64,000 nt of DNA, taken from the NCBI GenBank assembly GCA_016712595.1, contig JADJQT010000001.1, positions 2,353,501-2,417,500 on the forward strand, given 5' to 3'. The DNA comes from Rhodospirillales bacterium (lineage in GTDB: Bacteria; Pseudomonadota; Alphaproteobacteria; Rhodospirillales; Defluviicoccaceae). The notes below the pieces were generated by a model. The model did no database searches and was not told the DNA's origin. It saw only the letters and a program-made list of their open reading frames with translations. The position numbers and the translations under genes were made by a program. Below, one piece after another: positions 44,027 to 54,356 of the stretch (position 1 is the first letter of the stretch; every line of letters begins with the position of its first letter).

Positions 44027-44896
44027 ATGCCCAAACCTGTGCGTAAGGCAGTGTTTCCGGTCGCCGGACTCGGCACACGATTTCTGCCGGCAACGAAAGC
44101 GCTGCCGAAGGAAATGCTGCCGATCGTCGATAAGCCATTGATTCAGTACGCCGTGGAAGAGGCGCAAGAGGCTGGAATCGAGGAGTTCGTCTTCGTCACC
44201 GGTCGGGCGAAGAGCGCGATCGAGGATCATTTCGATCACAGTATCGAACTGGAGACGGTTCTGCGCGAACGCGGCCGCGAGGATTCCCTGCGCTCGGTAC
44301 TCGACTGGATGCCGCCTCCGGGCCACATTTCCTACACGCGCCAGCAGGTGCCGCTGGGACTGGGCCACGCCGTATGGTGCGCCCGCAACTTCGTCAGCGA
44401 TGAGCCGTTCGCCGTGCTGCTCGCTGACGATCTGATCATGTCGCGGCCGGGTGCGCTGAAGCAGATGATCGAGGCACACCGCAAGGTCGGCGGTAACCTC
44501 GTCGCCGTAGAAGAAGTCCCGGCGGATATGACCGACCAGTATGGCATCATCGAGGTCTCGCGCGAGGACGGCCCCCTGGTCAGCGCCAAGGGGGTGGTGG
44601 AAAAGCCGAAACCCGACAAGGCGCCGTCGACGCTCGCCGTCATCGGCCGATACATCCTCGAGCCGATCGTCCTGACCATACTCGAGCATCAAGAGCGCGG
44701 GACGGGAAACGAAATCCAGCTCACCGACGCCATGGCCAAGACCATCGGACTCATTCCGTTCCACGGCTACCGGTTTGACGGCCGGCGCTTCGACTGCGGC
44801 AGCAAGATCGGCTATCTCGAAGCCAATCTCGCGTTCGCACTTGAACGCGAAGACATGGGCACGCGTGTTCGCGAGATGCTGACGCGGTTCATCTGA
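44027..44896 (+). CDS. galU: UTP-glucose-1-phosphate uridylyltransferase
   Basis: Makes UDP-glucose from glucose-1-phosphate and UTP for envelope polysaccharides. The 289-residue product has the nucleotidyltransferase signature GLGTRFLPATKALPKEMLP and VDKPLIQYAVEEA, then LLADDLIM and the late VVEKPKPDKAPS with the catalytic Lys, and GYRFDGRRFDCGSKIGYLEA. The length is normal. It is followed by ugd, whose enzyme uses its product, and two phosphohexomutase genes that supply its substrate. A hairpin at 44904-44940 separates it from ugd. Confidence 0.96.
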   Translation: MPKPVRKAVFPVAGLGTRFLPATKALPKEMLPIVDKPLIQYAVEEAQEAGIEEFVFVTGRAKSAIEDHFDHSIELETVLRERGREDSLRSVLDWMPPPGHISYTRQQVPLGLGHAVWCARNFVSDEPFAVLLADDLIMSRPGALKQMIEAHRKVGGNLVAVEEVPADMTDQYGIIEVSREDGPLVSAKGVVEKPKPDKAPSTLAVIGRYILEPIVLTILEHQERGTGNEIQLTDAMAKTIGLIPFHGYRFDGRRFDCGSKIGYLEANLAFALEREDMGTRVREMLTRFI

Positions 44897-44903
44897 GCCA
44901 ACT

Positions 44904-44940
44904 GGCCGCCATCTTGATCACGTTGGTTTCGGTGGCGGCC
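44904..44940 (+). terminator. Stem-loop after galU
   Basis: GGCCGCCA at 44904-44911 pairs with TGGCGGCC at 44933-44940 over a 21-base loop, just behind the galU stop. No T-run follows, so it may only attenuate read-through into ugd. Confidence 0.35.
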
Positions 44941-44999
44941 GGTTGCGCGCGAGAGCATCGGATCGATCACGACAAGGGCTGGGTTAGAGGACGGCAGGC

Positions 45000-46331
45000 A
45001 TGCGCATCGCGATGATCGGGGCCGGTTATGTGGGGCTGGTCTCAGCCGCCTGCTTTTCCGAGTTCGGCGTCAACGTGACCTGCATCGATAAGGATCAGGA
45101 CAAGATCGCTCGTCTTTCGCGTGGAGAGATCCCGATTTATGAACCGGGGCTGGACGCACTGGTGGCGAGCAACGTTGCTGCCGGGCGGCTGACGTTTTCC
45201 GACCAGTTGGCACCGGCGGTCGCCGCCGCCGACGCGGTATTCATCGCCGTCGGCACGCCCAGCCGGCGCGGTGACGGCCACGCTGACCTGACCTACGTTT
45301 ATGCCGCCGCAGAAGAGGTCGCAAGCGCGCTTGACGGCTATACCGTGCTGGTGACCAAATCGACTGTCCCCGTCGGAACCGGCGATGAACTCGAGCGGAT
45401 CTTGCGCGCGCGCCTGCCCGCGGGAGAGTTCGACGTTGTCTCCAATCCCGAGTTCCTCCGCGAGGGTTCGGCGATCAACGACTTCATGCGCCCGGACCGG
45501 GTGATCATCGGCACCGGCAGTGAACGCGCCCGCGAGGTGATGCGTCAGCTCTACCGCGTCCTTTATCTAATTGAAACACCGCTCGTTTTTACCTCCAGGC
45601 GGACGGCCGAGGTCATCAAGTACGCCGCCAATGCCTTCCTCGCGACGAAGATCACCTTCATCAACGAGATTGCTGATCTGTGTGAGGCGCTGGGCGGAGA
45701 CGTACACGACGTCGCCCGCGGCATCGGGCTCGACGGGCGCATCGGCCGCAAGTTCCTGCATCCGGGGCCGGGATACGGCGGATCGTGCTTTCCCAAGGAC
45801 ACGCTGGCGCTGGCGCGCACGGCCGAAGAAGCAGGGATGCACCTGCGCATTATCGAGGCGGTGATTGCCTACAACGACGCGCGCAAGCGGGCGATGGCGA
45901 CGAAGATCATCAATGCCTGTGGTGGCCGTGTCGATGGCATGACCATCGCCGTTCTCGGGCTGACCTTCAAGCCGAACACTGACGACATGCGTGACGCGCC
46001 GAGCCTCGAGATCGTCCCGGCACTGTTGTGTGCCGGCGCGCGGGTGCGCGTCTTCGATCCGGAAGGCATGATCGAAGCAAAAAAACTTTTGCAAGGCGTG
46101 ACTTGGTGCGACACCGCCTATGAGACAGTCGAGGACGCCGACGCCTTGGCCATTCTCACCGAATGGAACGAATTCCGCGCGCTGGACCTCGAGCGCCTGA
46201 AGACATCCATGCGCCGGCCGGTGATCTGCGATTTGCGCAACATCTACAACCCATCACAGATGGCGGCAGCAGGTTTCTATTATAGTTCGGTTGGCCGCCC
46301 GTTCGTCCCCCCAACCGGAGCGTCCATGTGA
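45000..46331 (+). CDS. ugd: UDP-glucose 6-dehydrogenase
   Basis: Oxidises UDP-glucose to UDP-glucuronate with two NAD+. The 443-residue product has the N-terminal NAD fold (MIGAGYVGLVSAACFSEFG), the central helix region VIKYAANAFLATKITFINE, the catalytic Cys in GPGYGGSCFPKDT (near residue 263) and a C-terminal NAD/sugar domain starting TIAVLGLTFKPNTDDMRDAP. The length is usual. The position behind galU suggests coupled production of UDP-glucuronate for capsule, exopolysaccharide or lipid A-type decoration. Confidence 0.97.
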   Translation: MRIAMIGAGYVGLVSAACFSEFGVNVTCIDKDQDKIARLSRGEIPIYEPGLDALVASNVAAGRLTFSDQLAPAVAAADAVFIAVGTPSRRGDGHADLTYVYAAAEEVASALDGYTVLVTKSTVPVGTGDELERILRARLPAGEFDVVSNPEFLREGSAINDFMRPDRVIIGTGSERAREVMRQLYRVLYLIETPLVFTSRRTAEVIKYAANAFLATKITFINEIADLCEALGGDVHDVARGIGLDGRIGRKFLHPGPGYGGSCFPKDTLALARTAEEAGMHLRIIEAVIAYNDARKRAMATKIINACGGRVDGMTIAVLGLTFKPNTDDMRDAPSLEIVPALLCAGARVRVFDPEGMIEAKKLLQGVTWCDTAYETVEDADALAILTEWNEFRALDLERLKTSMRRPVICDLRNIYNPSQMAAAGFYYSSVGRPFVPPTGASM

Positions 46332-46397
46332 GGAACCCCACCTGAGAAACTCCGCCTTGAGACCCCCCGTCTGCGAAATCACCGTGTGCGAGGCTTG

Positions 46398-47771
46398 ATG
46401 CTCGATCCCACTATTCTGCGCGAATACGACATCCGCGGTGTCGTTGGCCAGACTCTCACCGTCGACGGCGTCCGTGCCATCGGGCGTGCCTTCGGTACTC
46501 TCGTTGTCCGCGAGCAGGGTCGATCGGTCGCCGTCGGTTACGACGGCCGACTCAGCTCACCGATGCTGGAGGCCGCCCTCGTTGAAGGGCTGGCGTCGAC
46601 CGGCCTCGCCGTCTATCGCATCGGTCTCGGTCCGACGCCGATGTTGTATTTCGCCGCCAAGCATCTCGGGGCCGACGGCGGAATGATGATCACCGGCTCG
46701 CACAACCCGCCCGACTACAACGGCATCAAGATGCTGAAGGCGGGGAAGGCCTTCTTCGGGGACGATATCGCCCGGCTCGGCCGCATGGTCGCGGACGGTG
46801 ATGTCGTCTCTGGCGCCGGCACCGTTGAGCAGCGCGATGTCTCGAACGCCTACATCGCACGTCTGGCACAAGACATGGGGCCGGGCCGGCCATTGAGCGT
46901 CGCCTGGGATCCCGGCAACGGTGCCGCGGGGGCGGTGCTGCGCGCCCTGTGCGACCGGCTGCCCGGGCGGCACATCATCATCAACGAGACGGTCGACGGC
47001 ACGTTTCCGGCGCATCACCCCGATCCGACGGTCGAGGAGAACCTCGAAGATCTCAAGCATGCCGTGGCCGAACACGGCTGTGATCTCGGCATCGGTCTCG
47101 ACGGCGACGGCGATCGTATCGGTGTCATCGATGAGACCGGCACCGTGGTGTGGGGCGATCAGCTTCTCATCATCCTCGCTCGCCCGATCCTCGCCGAGCT
47201 GCCTGGCTCGACGATCATCGCTGACGTCAAATCGAGCCAGGTCTTTTTCGACGAGATCGAGCGCCTGGGCGGCAAGGCGTTGATGAGCCGCACCGGCCAT
47301 TCGCTGATCAAGAATCTGCTGACGCAAACCGGGGCGCCGCTGGCCGGCGAGATGAGCGGGCATATCTTCTTCGCCCACCGTTATTATGGCTATGACGACG
47401 CGCTCTATGCCGCTGTCCGGTTGCTGTCGGTGGCGGCGGCTTCGGATGTCGGCATTGCCGGAATGCTTCAGGCGCTGCCGGCGATGGTAAACACGCCGGA
47501 GCTGCGGATCGATTGCCCCGATGCGCGCAAATTCGGTGTCATCGAAGAGGTGCGCAAGCGCCTCAAGGGAGTCGCGGGCATCACCGTGCAGGACATCGAC
47601 GGCGTGCGGGTCAACACTGCCGACGGCTGGTGGCTGCTGCGCGCCTCCAACACGCAGCCGGTGCTCGTCGGCCGCTGCGAGGCCGCGTCGAAGGACGGCC
47701 TCGACAGGCTGAAGCGGCAACTCGCGGACCAGCTGTCACGAAGCGACGTTGACGCCCACGCGGTAGGATGA
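46398..47771 (+). CDS. Phosphomannomutase/phosphoglucomutase (AlgC-like)
   Basis: Interconverts hexose-6-phosphate and hexose-1-phosphate. The 457-residue protein starts LREYDIRGVVGQTL, carries the phosphoserine loop GMMITGSHNPPDYNGIK (Ser near residue 98), the Mg2+ loop GLDGDGDRIG, the sugar-specificity segment GEMSGHIFF and a C-terminal phosphate-binding part (LRASNTQPVLVGRCEA). This is the four-domain layout of AlgC/ManB enzymes that act on both glucose and mannose phosphates. I prefer the ATG at 46398 with GCGAGG just upstream over the GTG at 46386. It follows ugd by 66 bases. Confidence 0.94.
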   Translation: MLDPTILREYDIRGVVGQTLTVDGVRAIGRAFGTLVVREQGRSVAVGYDGRLSSPMLEAALVEGLASTGLAVYRIGLGPTPMLYFAAKHLGADGGMMITGSHNPPDYNGIKMLKAGKAFFGDDIARLGRMVADGDVVSGAGTVEQRDVSNAYIARLAQDMGPGRPLSVAWDPGNGAAGAVLRALCDRLPGRHIIINETVDGTFPAHHPDPTVEENLEDLKHAVAEHGCDLGIGLDGDGDRIGVIDETGTVVWGDQLLIILARPILAELPGSTIIADVKSSQVFFDEIERLGGKALMSRTGHSLIKNLLTQTGAPLAGEMSGHIFFAHRYYGYDDALYAAVRLLSVAAASDVGIAGMLQALPAMVNTPELRIDCPDARKFGVIEEVRKRLKGVAGITVQDIDGVRVNTADGWWLLRASNTQPVLVGRCEAASKDGLDRLKRQLADQLSRSDVDAHAVG

Positions 47772-47853
47772 CGGGGATCTCGCGGCGTCTCCTCTTGGCA
47801 CCGACGCTCCGATCGCTTAGGTGATGGGACGGAACGCCGAAGGAGACGCCGAA

Positions 47854-48588
47854 ATGTCGCACCGCGATCCTATCGATCTGGCCGAACGCCTCCAAGATGA
47901 GCTGCCGATCGCGCTGTCTTTGCTTTCGCTCGTCGACCGCCGCTGCGGGCTCGCGATCGTCGACGAGCAGAACGGCTTTGCGACGGTGGGGGCGGGGCCG
48001 CTTGCACCGACTGAGCCGAACCCTCAGATCGCCCGGATGATCCGCGAGACCGACCGGCTGGCACGGCAGTTCGTCGAGCGCCGGCTGCCGGTCGTCGTCT
48101 TTCTCGATCACCATGACGCCGACCGTCCGGAGCCACCGTATCCGCCCCACTGCATCGTCGGCAGCGGCGACGAGGATCTCGTGCCCGAGCTCGCCTGGCT
48201 CGCGAACTGCGCTGAGGCGACGCTCATCGGCGCTGATTGCATCAACGATTTCGTCGGTTCGATCGATCCCGAGACGGGGCGCAACCGCATCGTCGACTGG
48301 ATGAATGACAACGGAATCGAAGACCTCGTCGTCGTCGGCATCTGTACGGATATCTGCGTCGCCGAGTTCGTCACCTCAATGCTCTCGGCGCGCAATCACC
48401 GGATGATGCCGGCGCTGCGCGACGTAGTGGTCTACGAGCCGGGATGCGCCACCTATGACTTGCCGAAGGCACGGGCGCTGGCGCTCGGATTGCCCGAAAC
48501 GGCGGCGCATCCGCAGGCGGTCGCCCACCACCTCGGGCTCTACACGATGGCGTCGCGCGGTGCACGTCTGGTCTCGTCGATCGCGTAA
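47854..48588 (+). CDS. Isochorismatase-like cysteine hydrolase
   Basis: A 244-residue hydrolase of the isochorismatase/nicotinamidase superfamily. The catalytic Asp is in LAIVDEQNGF, the metal or lid region is at FLDHHDADRPEPPYPPHC, and the nucleophilic Cys is in VGICTDICV with the usual small residues before it. A Lys of the triad is not obvious at the standard place. The ATG at 47854 has AGGAG about 9 bases upstream; starts at 47821 are less likely. It may hydrolyse nicotinamide or a related amide; I cannot decide. The next gene begins 13 bases after it. Confidence 0.83.
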   Translation: MSHRDPIDLAERLQDELPIALSLLSLVDRRCGLAIVDEQNGFATVGAGPLAPTEPNPQIARMIRETDRLARQFVERRLPVVVFLDHHDADRPEPPYPPHCIVGSGDEDLVPELAWLANCAEATLIGADCINDFVGSIDPETGRNRIVDWMNDNGIEDLVVVGICTDICVAEFVTSMLSARNHRMMPALRDVVVYEPGCATYDLPKARALALGLPETAAHPQAVAHHLGLYTMASRGARLVSSIA

Positions 48589-48601
48589 GGTCCGCGGTGC
48601 G

Positions 48602-49093
48602 GTGCGGCTTTTCTTCTACGGAACGCTGATTGATCCTGAGATCCTGCAGGCGGTTTTGCGGCGGCGGGTTGACCGCTCCTGCCGCTGCCGCGCCGTACTC
48701 GCCGGTTATCGCCGGGTCTTCCGGCGGGGTGCCGTTTATCCGGTGCTCGTTCCCGCCGACGGCGCCCGCGTCGAAGGAGTGCTCGTCCATCGCCTGAGCG
48801 CTCGCGATGTCGCCCGGCTGAGTGCCTACGAAGGCAAGGATTACCGTCTCGCGCCGATTTCCGTGAATCTCGGCGCCGGCCGATCCGTATCCGCGCAAGC
48901 TTTCCTGCCCGTCGAAGGCTGTGAGCCGACATCGATTGAATGGCGGCCTGCCTATTGGCGTCGCCGCTACCGCAGGCAGTATGTGCTGCGCGTCATCCGC
49001 CGCCGCCAGCCGGCGGCAGCGGCGCTCCACCGCGTCCGCTCCCCGGGTATCAGTGCTGGTCACGCGGAGCAGGGCAGGGAGCATCCCCGCTGA
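48602..49093 (+). CDS. Gamma-glutamylcyclotransferase-like (GGACT/AIG2) protein
   Basis: A 163-residue protein starting with GTG at 48602. The sequence RLFFYGTLIDPEIL holds the YGTL motif that binds the substrate glutamyl group, and SAYEGKDYRL contains the conserved Glu. The family includes gamma-glutamylamine cyclotransferases, which release 5-oxoproline. The Arg-rich end from about residue 120 on (WRRRYRRQYVLRVIRRRQP) is less typical. It is 13 bases behind the isochorismatase-like gene and probably in the same transcript. Confidence 0.82.
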   Translation: MRLFFYGTLIDPEILQAVLRRRVDRSCRCRAVLAGYRRVFRRGAVYPVLVPADGARVEGVLVHRLSARDVARLSAYEGKDYRLAPISVNLGAGRSVSAQAFLPVEGCEPTSIEWRPAYWRRRYRRQYVLRVIRRRQPAAAALHRVRSPGISAGHAEQGREHPR

Positions 49094-49126
49094 ACTCACC
49101 CGTGGGCGCAGGAAGGCCCGCCGCCG

Positions 49127-49233
49127 GTGTGCCGGAGCGCCGTTCATCAGAACGGCGGATGATTCGGCTCAGATACCGCGAGCAGTAGTTGCACCAGTGT
49201 GCCGGAGCGCCGTTCATCAGAACGGCGGATGAT
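49127..49233. repeat. Duplicated 37-bp stem-loop unit
   Basis: Bases 49127-49163 and 49197-49233 are identical. Each contains the 8-bp stem CGCCGTTC/GAACGGCG with loop ATCA, followed by GATGAT. The copies are exactly 70 bp apart start to start, in the space between two convergent genes; the second ends 8 bases before the carboxypeptidase stop. A third partial echo (GACGGCGGATG) lies at about 49245, inside that gene. They may serve as a bidirectional transcript end. Confidence 0.8.
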
Positions 49234-49240
49234 GCCTTAT

Positions 49241-50533
49241 TTAAGACGGCGGATGCCGTTCGCCGTCGACCACACGCCGGCCGCGGTCCTGGCGGGCACT
49301 GACCCGGGCTGCCGTCGCCGGCTTTGATGGTGGCGCTGCCTTCAACATTGCCTGGACCTTGCGGTTACGCGGCTTTGGTTTGGCGGCCGAGGCGACCTGC
49401 TTGGAAGCCTTGGGCGTCGACGAAACACTCGACGTCTTGCGCGTCGATGATAGGGCGGGTTTCGCCGCATTGCGGGAGGCGATCACAGTGGCGCCCTTGG
49501 CCTGCGGACGCGTGGCGCGCATCGCCGTGGCCGATCTCGGCGGTTTGCGGGATGTCGAGGCCGTCACCGATCGCCCGGCTTTGAGGGTCGGCATCTTGAG
49601 CGTGCTTGCGCCGATAACGGATGCGGAGACCGTCGGCTTCGTTGAGCGCCGCGACGAAACAGAAGCGGCGCCAGATGACGCTACCTTGCGCGTGAGAGCA
49701 GTTCCTGTGGACATCCCGACGTTATTGCGCGCGACGAAGATCTCGCCACCGGCAAACCCCTGATCGAGTAGGCTGGTCATGATCGCGCTGCGGTTGGCCA
49801 GCGAACGCGCACCGAGGACGACGCCGATCAGCCGTTGCCCATCCCGATAAGCCGAAGCAACCAAGTTGAATCCGGCCGCACGGGTATAGCCGGTCTTGAT
49901 GCCATCCATGCCGTCGTAAACGCCCAGTAGCCGGTTATGATTGGGGTGAACGGACCGACCATAATAAAACTGCTGCGTGCAAAAATAGTGATAATAATTC
50001 GGATAGTCGTGAATCAGCGCCAAACCGAGAATCGACATATCGCGCGCGGTCGTTCCCTGGTCTGGTCCCGGCAGGCCCGACGCATTGATGAATGTCGTCG
50101 AATACATGCCGATCTTGTGGGCTTTTGTGGTCATCGCGCGGGCGAAGGCGGGCTCACTGCCGGCGAGACTTTCGGCTATAACCGCGGCCACATCGTTCGC
50201 CGACTCGGTCACGAGGGCGAGAATCGCGTCATTGACGGCGATCGACTGACCGGGTCTCAATCCCAGTTTCGTCGGAGGCTGTTCGGCGGCATGGCTCGAT
50301 ACCGTCATCCGGTCGTCGAGGCTGATGCGGCCCTCGTCGAGCGCACCGAACAGCATGTAAAGCGTCATCATTTTGGTCAGAGACGCTGGGTATCGGATCA
50401 GGTCGGCGTCGACTTCGTGCAGAATCCGACCATTCGATGCGTCCATCAGCAGCGCGGAATAGTCCGCCTTCGCTGAACCCAACGAGGCGCAGAAAAATAA
50501 CGCGAGGAGGGATATTGCCGCAATTCGTCTCAT
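49241..50533 (-). CDS. D-alanyl-D-alanine carboxypeptidase (S11 family), long basic tail
   Basis: Periplasmic penicillin-binding protein that trims the terminal D-Ala of peptidoglycan stems. The 430-residue precursor starts with a signal peptide (RRIAAISLLALFFCASLG, cleavage near AKAD). The three motifs are complete: SLTK (nucleophile Ser), SAN and KTGYT. The catalytic domain ends at about residue 260. Instead of the usual PBP5 C-terminal domain there are about 160 residues rich in Ser, Thr, Lys, Arg and Ala (such as SARQDRGRRVVDGER), likely disordered and wall-binding. The ATG at 50533 begins the signal peptide. The 3' end touches the duplicated hairpin. Confidence 0.9.
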   Translation of the reverse strand: MRRIAAISLLALFFCASLGSAKADYSALLMDASNGRILHEVDADLIRYPASLTKMMTLYMLFGALDEGRISLDDRMTVSSHAAEQPPTKLGLRPGQSIAVNDAILALVTESANDVAAVIAESLAGSEPAFARAMTTKAHKIGMYSTTFINASGLPGPDQGTTARDMSILGLALIHDYPNYYHYFCTQQFYYGRSVHPNHNRLLGVYDGMDGIKTGYTRAAGFNLVASAYRDGQRLIGVVLGARSLANRSAIMTSLLDQGFAGGEIFVARNNVGMSTGTALTRKVASSGAASVSSRRSTKPTVSASVIGASTLKMPTLKAGRSVTASTSRKPPRSATAMRATRPQAKGATVIASRNAAKPALSSTRKTSSVSSTPKASKQVASAAKPKPRNRKVQAMLKAAPPSKPATAARVSARQDRGRRVVDGERHPPS

Positions 50534-52595
<2,062 letters not shown>

Positions 52596-52630
52596 TCCGC
52601 CTGGCCGTCCCTCTCTACGCCTGCCGTTGC

Positions 52631-52664
52631 CCCCCGCCTTGGTCCTGTCGACCGGAGGCGGGGG
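52631..52664 (+). terminator. Strong GC hairpin after pgm
   Basis: CCCCCGCCT at 52631-52639 pairs perfectly with AGGCGGGGG at 52656-52664, and an inner GGTC/GACC pair closes the loop. It lies 36 bases after the pgm stop and 58 before pcm. No T-run follows, but the stability suits a transcript end. Confidence 0.55.
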
Positions 52665-52721
52665 ACGTCCCATCGACGGCGGATTCTGCTATACTTTCGA
52701 CCGGCGACGGCGGGGGTTGCG

Positions 52722-53390
52722 ATGGCTGAGAGTCTGATAGCGGTGATGCAGCGGCAGATGCTGGAGATCATCGGCGCTCACGCCTTTCATGCGCGCGAGC
52801 AGATCGGCAAAGAGGCAATCGATTCGCGGATTCTCGACGTCATGGGTCGGGTCCCCCGACACGAGTTCGTGCCGGTTGAACTCACCGCTTATGCCTATGC
52901 CGATCAGCCGCTGCCGATCGGCTGCGACAAGACGATCTCCCAACCGTTCATCGTCGCCCTGATGACCGATCTGCTTGAGATCGCGCCGGAGAACCGGGTT
53001 CTCGAGGTCGGCACCGGGCTCGGCTACCATACGGCGATCCTCGCCGCGCTGGCGGCACAGGTATTCACGATCGAGATCGTAGAAGAACTCGCCGCACAGG
53101 CGGTGAAGCGGCTGGAGACGTGCGGCTGCGAAGGAGTCACGCTCAAGATCGGCAATGGCCAGAACGGCTGGCCGGAACACGCACCCTTCGATCGCATTCT
53201 TGTCTGTGCCGCTTCGGAACTCGTGCCGGCGGCGCTTCTCGGCCAACTGGCGCCGGGCGGACGGATGGTGATCCCTGCGGGAATGGCCGACGCCCAAGTC
53301 CTGATGCTGGTCGAAAAGGCCAAGGGTGGCCGCATTAGCATGAAGGAGATTATGCCGGTGCGCTTCGCCGTTCTGGAATCGGGGCTCTGA
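52722..53390 (+). CDS. pcm: Protein-L-isoaspartate O-methyltransferase
   Basis: S-adenosylmethionine-dependent enzyme that methylates L-isoaspartyl residues in aged proteins so that they can be repaired. The 222-residue protein has PRHEFVPVELTAYAYADQPLPIG, the PIMT substrate segment GCDKTISQPFIVALM, SAM motif I VLEVGTGLGYHTAIL, an acidic residue in motif II (FTIEIVEEL) and the later FDRILVCAAS and PGGRMVIPAG. Length and order match the family. It stands alone between two non-coding gaps. Confidence 0.95.
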   Translation: MAESLIAVMQRQMLEIIGAHAFHAREQIGKEAIDSRILDVMGRVPRHEFVPVELTAYAYADQPLPIGCDKTISQPFIVALMTDLLEIAPENRVLEVGTGLGYHTAILAALAAQVFTIEIVEELAAQAVKRLETCGCEGVTLKIGNGQNGWPEHAPFDRILVCAASELVPAALLGQLAPGGRMVIPAGMADAQVLMLVEKAKGGRISMKEIMPVRFAVLESGL

Positions 53391-53713
53391 ACGCCGGGCG
53401 CAAGCAGAGGGCGACGTTCGTCACCGTTACCCATGATTGTGTGGATAGTTTGCCACTGATCGCTACAGTGCAATGATAAATGCTTTCAATTCAAGTGCTA
53501 GCCATTCGCACTGTTCGCCGAAGCTGTACGCGTAAAAACCAGCGTATTTGTCGATACGTAGCGTCTTAGGCGAAAAAACACTTTGTCGTCTGGGGTGGCT
53601 TTGTGATTAGATTTACTGACCGTGGCAAGCCGTTCGGGACGGTCAGGGAGGGACATGGACCCTATCCAAAACCAGCCCGCGCAAAGACGCGGGTGAGGCA
53701 TGGGTCGTTACGA
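53391..53713. other. Gap after pcm
   Basis: No gene is supported. An AT-richer segment lies at 53460-53560 and may hold the promoter of the small gene at 53714. An open frame extends upstream of that gene to about 53603, but its composition is shadow-like. No hairpin stands out. Confidence 0.45.
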
Positions 53714-53950
53714 ATGCTTAATCTGCCGAACAACGGCTACAAGGTTTACCACGTCCAGCTATACAATGCTGAAGTGCGCGCTTCGGCCGAGAGCCGTCGC
53801 CAGCACGATTTCTTCGGCCGCCACTGGGCGCGGCCGCAGGTGCGGGACGTCGTCGCCCGCGACGAAAACGAGGCATGCTCGCTGATTGCCGAACGGTTTC
53901 CGCCGGAGGACGGCTTCGTCGTCGAACGGATTATCCCCAGCACATTTTGA
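53714..53950 (+). CDS. Small protein of unknown function
   Basis: A 78-residue protein: NGYKVYHVQLYNAEVRASAE, then RQHDFFGRHWARPQVRDVVA and the Asp/Glu-rich DENEACSLIAERFPPEDGFV. It reads as a compact alpha/beta protein with one Cys, no signal peptide and no membrane segment. I do not recognise a family; it looks like small alphaproteobacterial proteins of unknown function. The ATG at 53714 has only a weak ribosome-binding site (GGTCG about 5 bases upstream). A longer start at 53603 is possible. Confidence 0.55.
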   Translation: MLNLPNNGYKVYHVQLYNAEVRASAESRRQHDFFGRHWARPQVRDVVARDENEACSLIAERFPPEDGFVVERIIPSTF

Positions 53951-54356
53951 CGACACTGGCGTTGACGACACCGGCAGGCGAGAAAACAGCGCCGAACGGG
54001 TTGCGACGGGCGCGCGACAGATGAGCGAGCGCGACGAAGAACGTGGTCCGCGGCGGCGGCAAAGCGAATCGATGCCATAAGTCCGGGGCGAGCGTCATCA
54101 TTCTTGCCAAGCGTCAAGCCGCCTCGCGCAGCAAGTCGCGTCGGCTGTCGCGTACCTGGGTTCGCCCGATAGATCAATGCGACAGGCTAATCACCAGCGA
54201 CTGCGCGCTTCTTGCAACGGCGTGGCGACGGCGATAATGACAATCGGCCCACGGTTGCTGGAAAGCCTCGCTGGCTCCGATCCGAGGCGATTGTCATGTC
54301 CTTCCCGCTGTGGCAGAAGGATTCTTCAGCTTGGCAGTTGCCGACGGACCAACCCT
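53951..54356. other. Gap upstream of the MltB-like gene
   Basis: No gene is well supported. The region is GC-rich with a stretch of Arg-rich shadow frames. It also includes 54237-54356, which is open in frame with the next gene but has no signal-peptide character. The promoter of the transglycosylase gene is expected here, but none is clear. Confidence 0.4.

Noticed and set aside
46557..47720. 387-codon minus-strand frame inside the AlgC-like gene
   Set aside because: Shadow of a well-supported gene; no recognised motif.
49127..49233. Short CRISPR-like array
   Set aside because: Only two identical 37-bp units with one 33-bp spacer, each unit a strong hairpin at a convergent gene end, and no cas gene in the window.
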